A stretch of 64,000 bases of DNA from positions 1,426,001 to 1,490,000 of the forward strand of contig NC_045132.1 of NCBI RefSeq assembly GCF_007655135.1, written 5' to 3'. Positions 58,396 through 64,000 of this stretch are shown here, piece after piece (the first letter of the stretch is position 1; each line of letters begins with the position of its first letter). The notes under the pieces were generated by a model. It was not told where the DNA came from and did not search any database. It saw only the letters and a list, made by a program, of their open reading frames with translations. A program made the position numbers and the translations under genes. The stretch is from Punica granatum (lineage: Eukaryota; Streptophyta; Magnoliopsida; Myrtales; Lythraceae).

Positions 58396-61300
58396 ATGGC
58401 CACTTCTTTTTCTTCTACTTCATCGTCATCTTCTTCTGCTATTGCTTCTCTGGTTTGTGTGTGTCTCTTGTCTCTTCTGCTTGGCCATGGAATATTAAGG
58501 GTTGAAGCTTCCCACAAAGTCTACAGACACCTTCAGAGCTCTGAATCACTGGCTGACTCTTCAGCAGATCAGCCTTACAGAACTGCCTACCACTTCCAAC
58601 CTCCCAAGAATTGGATGAACGGTTGGACCCTCAACCTCCTCTCTTCTCTCTTCTTCTTCTCTCTTCTTCTTTCCCATTTTCTGCTCTTTTTCTCTCTCTT
58701 CTTTATTTACATAAAAGTAAATAAATATACATATTTGTATGTATGTACCTTAACATTTGCTAACAGTCGGCCCCTTTTTTCCTCTTTTTTGTCAAATTGG
58801 ATGCATTGGGACAAAATGGGCTGTTCTTTGGCTTGCAGATCCTAATGGTGAGTCTTTGATTCTCCTCCCTCCATTGATTGATGTCATCATCTCATCTCCA
58901 TTCATTCAATGTGTGAGCTGTAGTTTCAAGGAAGACTCTGCAGTTGACTTTTCTTTTTGTCTACTCATCCAAAATTTGAATATCAATTCAGTCATTTCAT
59001 TGGCCAGCTAAAAGGCAGAATAAATTGTAAAATACGATATAGTACCCAACGCCAAATTGATTCCCAAGACACGTGCAACTCTCTCTTTTATTTTAAATCA
59101 TGGGCTTTGGTCTACCAAAAGAAAAAAAATCATGGGCTTTGGACTTTTTGCTATGAGTACGTAGTAATATTAATATATGGATTATATTTATCTCATCATA
59201 AGTTGATTTTGGGAAGTATGGATAGATACACTCAATACATTCTACTTTTGGATCATGTAAAGTTGCCCCACTGGTATGCTTACTATTAACAAATAAATTA
59301 ACACGTTTTAATAAAAATGACTTACATATGTGTATGCAGGACCCATGATTTATAAAGGCTTATACCACTTATTCTACCAGTGGAATCCCAAGGGGGCGGT
59401 GTGGGGTAACATCGTGTGGGCCCACTCCACATCGAAGGACCTTGTGAACTGGATCCCCCATGAGCCTGCCATCTACCCGTCACAGCCCGCCGATATGAAT
59501 GGTACCTGGTCAGGGTCGGCCACCATCCTCCCGAATGGCACACCGGTGATACTCTACACTGGAATTAACCCTGCGAACCAGCAGGTTCAGAACATAGCAT
59601 TCCCGAAGAAGGCATCCGACCCGTACCTGATAGAATGGGTGAAAACCCCAAAGAACCCCTTGATGGCCCCGACTGCCTCAAACATGATCAACGCAAGCTC
59701 CTTCAGGGACCCAACAACGGCCTGGGTGGGCCCAGATGGGAGGTGGAGGGTAATTATCGGCAGCAAGAGGGGCAGAAGAGGAATGGCAATTTTGTATCGG
59801 AGCAAGGACTTCATCCACTGGGTGAAGGCCCAGCACCCACTTCACTCCGCCCCAAACACTGGGATGTGGGAGTGCCCTGACTTTTTCCCTGTTTCCACTG
59901 TTTCCCCTCTGGGCCTCGACACATCATCCAATGGGCCTCGTGTGAAACATGTGCTCAAGGTAAGCTTGGATGACACTAGGAAGGAGTACTACACAATCGG
60001 GACGTATGACCCTTCCAAGAAGGATGTTTATACCCCAGACGCGGGCTCGGTCGAGGGCGATCTCGGTCTCAGGTTCGACTATGGGAAGTTCTACGCATCT
60101 AAGACTTTCTTCGATAGCGCCAAGAATCGGAGGATACTCTGGGGCTGGATTAACGAGTCATCCAGCGTGGAAGATGACATCAAGAAAGGGTGGTCCGGAC
60201 TTCAGGTGATCAACGTGAACTTGACTCTTCACGAGTTAATCTCTGAGATTTGAAGGATTATTGAATTTTATTTACTGATCGATTCGCTCTCTGGTGAATT
60301 AACTGTATTATAGGCTGTTCCAAGAGTGATCTGGCTGGACAAGTCTGGGAAACAGCTGGTGCAGTGGCCGGTAATGGAACTGGAGAAGCTCCGCACAGGC
60401 CGTGTCGATGTACCGAGCAAGTTGCTCAGGGGAGGGTCTAAGTTTGAGGTGTCTGGATTCACAGCTTCACAGGCGGACGTGGAATTGTCATTTGAAGTGA
60501 AGAATCTTGACAAGGCAGAGAAGTTTGACCCAAGTTGGGTAAAAGCACAAGATTTGTGTACCCAAAAGACTGCAACAGTCAAAGGTGGGATCGGACCATT
60601 TGGGATAATGGCCTTAGCCTCCAAGGGATTGGAAGAGTACACTGCCATCTTCTTTAGGATCTTTAAGGGCACTAACAACAAATATGTGGTGGCCATGTGC
60701 AGTGACCAAACCAAGTAATGCAAACTCTTCCATAGCCAGTATCCTTCCCTCCCTAAATCGGGGAAAATAAAAAATTAATGCCCGGGACAAGGTGGTTCAT
60801 GATTCCGACTAGATTCTCATGCTTTTCCGTATGATATGCAGGTCATCGCTCAACAACAGCACGGACAAGGCTAACTATGGAGCCTTCTTGGATGTCGACC
60901 CTGCCAAGGAGAAGCTGTCGCTCCGGACCCTGGTGAGTTTGATCTTTTACGAACTCTATAAGCTGTATATGGCTTTTCCTAACACATCTGCTCAATCCAA
61001 ACTCTCTAGAGATTCAGATAAATTACCGTTAATATGTGAATAAATGAGTACATGTTAAACTCTATATACTTCTTTGTGCACGTATAAAAGGTGGAAGGAT
61101 GGATGGTGATATATGGTCATAATGATTTCCGTTTAAATGGTTGTAAATCTGTCGGCCATTCGGAGTTCCCACTGACCAGATTTGGTAATTATGTGATATT
61201 TTTGACTTGGCAATTGGCATGAGATCACAAAGCCACTTAGGTTAACTAATAATTTCAAGGGTATATATTACTTGTTTGGAATTTTCCACTTTTATGCCAT

Positions 61301-62128
61301 TCCATTTTCGTATATCCACTATTCCAACATACCCATATAATATAAGCTCTATAGCATGCAGTATCTTAGTGCCGATCTCCATTTTCATCAAAAGTGCCCA
61401 ACTTAATTTATGCGTCCTTTTTCCTGCGCCCAATTGGGGAAACAGAGGATGTGGAATTAATTTAAAAATTAAATAGAAAGATTTGTTTCCTTTTTCTTTT
61501 TTTTCTTCTTTTGAGATGCGGGGACTAGGTCCCATAAAATTCATTATGGATTTTTTTTAATCTATACCCTAAGGATATAGATAAAAATCAATAAATAAAA
61601 TAAATTTTTTAAAAATTACAATTTTGTTTAGCAAACATTTACCATTTACATATAAGAATTTGAATCCTACGCTCTTAGAGCATAGTCTAGAATAATTGCT
61701 CATGTATTGGTGTTAATATTCTTGTGATGGCTTGTTTTCAATAATTCCTCTGGCCCCTTTCTTCGACAGTCCATTGGTCATTTTGGGCCATCAAGATCGA
61801 AACGTACAAGGGGTGGGGATTGTTGTTGATCTGATTGTTTAGAGATAAAAGACTGTCGGAGAAAGTGTGCTAAAATTTTCCTGGTTCTTAAATTAGTCGA
61901 ATGAAACATTCGATTCGATAAATCTGTCCACGTGTCGGAATTTTACAGATTGACCGCTCCATTGTGGAGAGCTTTGGTGGGGAAGGGAAGGGATGCATCA
62001 CAGCCAGGGTTTACCCCACTAAGGCAATCGGGGATGGGGCCCACCTTTATGCTTTTAACTATGGAGCTGGGGACGTTCTGATCTCAAGTTTCAGTGCTTG
62101 GAGCATGAAGAAGGCCCAAATTAATTGA
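58396..62128 (+). CDS. CWINV: cell-wall invertase C (GH32 beta-fructofuranosidase)
   Basis: Six exons: 58396-58621, 58839-58847, 59340-60205, 60314-60714, 60842-60932, 61949-62128; 590 residues. A signal peptide spans about 1-38 (serine-rich start, then a leucine/valine core). NDPNG is at 75-79 (nucleophile D76) across the 9-nt mini-exon, RDP at 201-203, and WECPDF at 255-260 (acid/base E256; Pro marks the cell-wall class). It is the same enzyme as A and B, hydrolysing sucrose in the apoplast, and is closer to A in the catalytic domain by eye. Oddities: exons 4 and 5 of A and B are one exon here, and the first donor reads GTTGGA. It lies head-to-head with B, about 31.7 kb away. ATG context CCACCATGG is strong. 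Confidence 0.95.
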
Positions 62129-62910
62129 TTATTATGGAATGAGAGGTTGAAGAAGAAGAATATTTTTCTTTGTACTTTTATTTCTGTATTATGGCATCTT
62201 GAGAATTCAATTTGAAAAATCTCTACGAAGTAAGATATTCTTGTATTGGATGCAGAAAATATCGAAATTTTCTACCCTCTTTCTTTTAAGGAAATTAATT
62301 GTAACTGCGGGTTGCTTGTTATTTAAGTGTCATATGCATCGTTGACTAATCTATGTATCATGTGCATCTCCCGACATCCAGTACATATATCGCAGGTCGC
62401 AATAAGTAGCTCAGAAATACATGTCTTGTGACATCAATGATTATATTTTCTTGTCCAATTTGGAGACTTTTTGTCTCTTTCTTAATCTTTTCACGACGCA
62501 AAGTAAAATGATCACATGAATGATCACATGAAGTGTCTTGTTTGAGATTTTGTTCGAGGAAAGTAGGAGCATGGAAGGGTAATTTTTTGACATTTCTAAG
62601 CAATCTATATATGTCATTCCATTAATCTAAAACTGAGGAACCAAATGAAAGTAACTATATGGTATGCCAATCTCGTGTTTTTATTTTTATTTTTTTTCTT
62701 TTCGATGAGATCATAAGACATTATAAGTTTATTGGATAAAACGATTACTATTCAAACTCAACTTGTCTTAGACACGATGTATGTTGCATGAGTTTTAAAC
62801 TCCTACAAATTCAAATAAAGCTTGCCCTCGGTTTATATAGTTTACCACATGGTGAATTTAAAAGCAATATTTACTTATGCCAGCAGAATATTTAAAACTC
62901 GATTATAAAT
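62129..62910. other. 3' flank of invertase C
   Basis: AT-rich, presumably 3' UTR then intergenic. No gene seen. Confidence 0.45.
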
Positions 62911-63229
62911 GGACAAATTACAAAAAAAAACTCAAATTTTATAAAAAGTCTCAGTTTTGTTTTAAATTTTATTTTGTAACAAAAAAATCATAAGTTTTCT
63001 AAAATGTCTAAAAAATGACCTCCTTTATAACTTCCGTCAATTTTTGCTGCTAATGGTGGGTCCCTTTAACAGTCCACGTAGGTCACACGTAGGCAAAAAT
63101 TGATGGAAGTTATAACGGATGTCATTTTTTAGATATTTTAGAAAACTTATGGTTTTTTCTGTTACAAAATAAAATTTATGACAAAACTGAGACATTTTAC
63201 AAAATTTGAGTTTTTTTTTTAATTTACCC
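62911..63229. mobile_element. small MULE-like foldback element, perfect 9-bp TSD
   Basis: It starts GGACAAATTACAAAAAAAAA and its complemented right end reads GGGTAAATTAAAAAAAAAAC. The arms of about 150 bases are nearly full-length inverted copies. The 9-bp repeat ATTATAAAT flanks it at 62902-62910 and 63230-63238. No coding capacity. Confidence 0.85.
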
Positions 63230-63239
63230 ATTATAAATT

Positions 63240-64000
63240 AATTGATTTTTCTAATTAAGAGTTGTATATGGGAAACCGAGTCAACCATGTGAAATAATAA
63301 GACTTGGCGTAACCGCATCACTTCAGGCCCATTCTACCACGCGTTTCCTCCCGTGTGACGATTATTATTTTGAATTTTCCGTACATATCTACTGCCTTGA
63401 TGATAAGAAATAAAATATTCTACATGCCTGATCTTTCTTCTTTTTTTTTAATGTATTTAAACGAAATTCAAATAGTTGACCTCTTATATTTTTTCGGTGA
63501 GTGGCCTTTCTTTTTCCCCTTAAACTAAGAGTGGTAAAAGAGTCGTCGTCGTGTGACTCACTGCTCCAGGCCATGTTGCAAGCAACGGGCCATTTAAGCA
63601 ACCTTTTGAAAAAAAAATACCGTGGAACCGCAATGAAGATCATATGACCATTGAAGTTCCAAATCTCTCTCTCTCTTTCTTTCGATCCCTCTTTGGATGA
63701 TGTAGTGCCTATATAGCACAATGTGGACCCTCAATGCAGATTCGAAAAGAGACTCCCATTGCCCGTGGTCTCATACTTAATTTTGCTGAAATTCAATAAT
63801 TTTCATTTCATGGCATATCTATTCTCCTCGTGGAGCAATTATTAATTTGAGCAATTCCCATCATAATTTGCTTAATTTCCAAAACTAAAGAAAGAAGAGC
63901 TCGCGTTTTTTGAAATCTATATTTTATAAAATATTGACAAATATTTTTTTTGGGCATACGAATATTGATAAAATATTATGTAAAGGTTAAACATTTGATT
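63240..64000. other. intergenic, no gene recognised
   Basis: Includes a CT microsatellite near 63664-63682. The minus-strand open frame 63389-63721 has no family resemblance. Confidence 0.4.

Noticed and set aside
1..64000. CRISPR arrays, bacterial operons, rRNA or functional tRNA genes
   Set aside because: The DNA is plant nuclear. The tRNA-like boxes seen are parts of SINEs and do not form a full cloverleaf.

Overview
The window is plant nuclear DNA, almost certainly from a eudicot. It is AT-rich, its genes carry many GT-AG introns, and the gaps are filled with non-autonomous plant DNA transposons, tRNA-derived SINEs and a decayed Ty1/copia element. I could not fix the species from sequence alone. 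Exon coordinates were built by hand from splice sites, reading phase and agreement between paralogues.

Layout. 1-4.0 kb is mostly non-coding, with a possible last exon of an upstream gene at 172-219. At 4000-4844 (minus) a two-exon gene encodes a secreted RGF/GOLVEN/CLEL peptide precursor. 4.9-10.7 kb holds no gene I can support, but has a SINE with a perfect target-site duplication and a MITE. At 10778-14878 (plus) a 14-exon gene encodes an EME1-type subunit of the MUS81 structure-specific endonuclease. At 15963-16229 (plus) lies a short DUF3511 gene.

The main locus is three cell-wall invertase (acid beta-fructofuranosidase, GH32) genes. Copies A (17028-19967) and B (23341-26719) are in tandem on the minus strand. 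Copy C (58396-62128) is on the plus strand, head-to-head with B across about 31.7 kb of repeats. All three are intact, keep the 9-nt mini-exon of the NDPNG motif, and have the WECPDF signature of the apoplastic class. They should hydrolyse sucrose in the cell wall and feed hexose to sink tissue. They differ in useful ways: A sits behind a tandemly duplicated 0.9-kb promoter, B carries an in-frame 47-residue internal duplication just before the catalytic RDP motif, and C has precisely lost one intron.

The 27-58 kb spacer is a repeat graveyard: LINE fragments, SINEs of two kinds, MULE-like elements with perfect 9-bp target duplications, a hAT-like element, MITEs and a copia relic at about 50.1-52.6 kb. 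After invertase C (62.1-64.0 kb) there is one more MULE-like element and no further gene.
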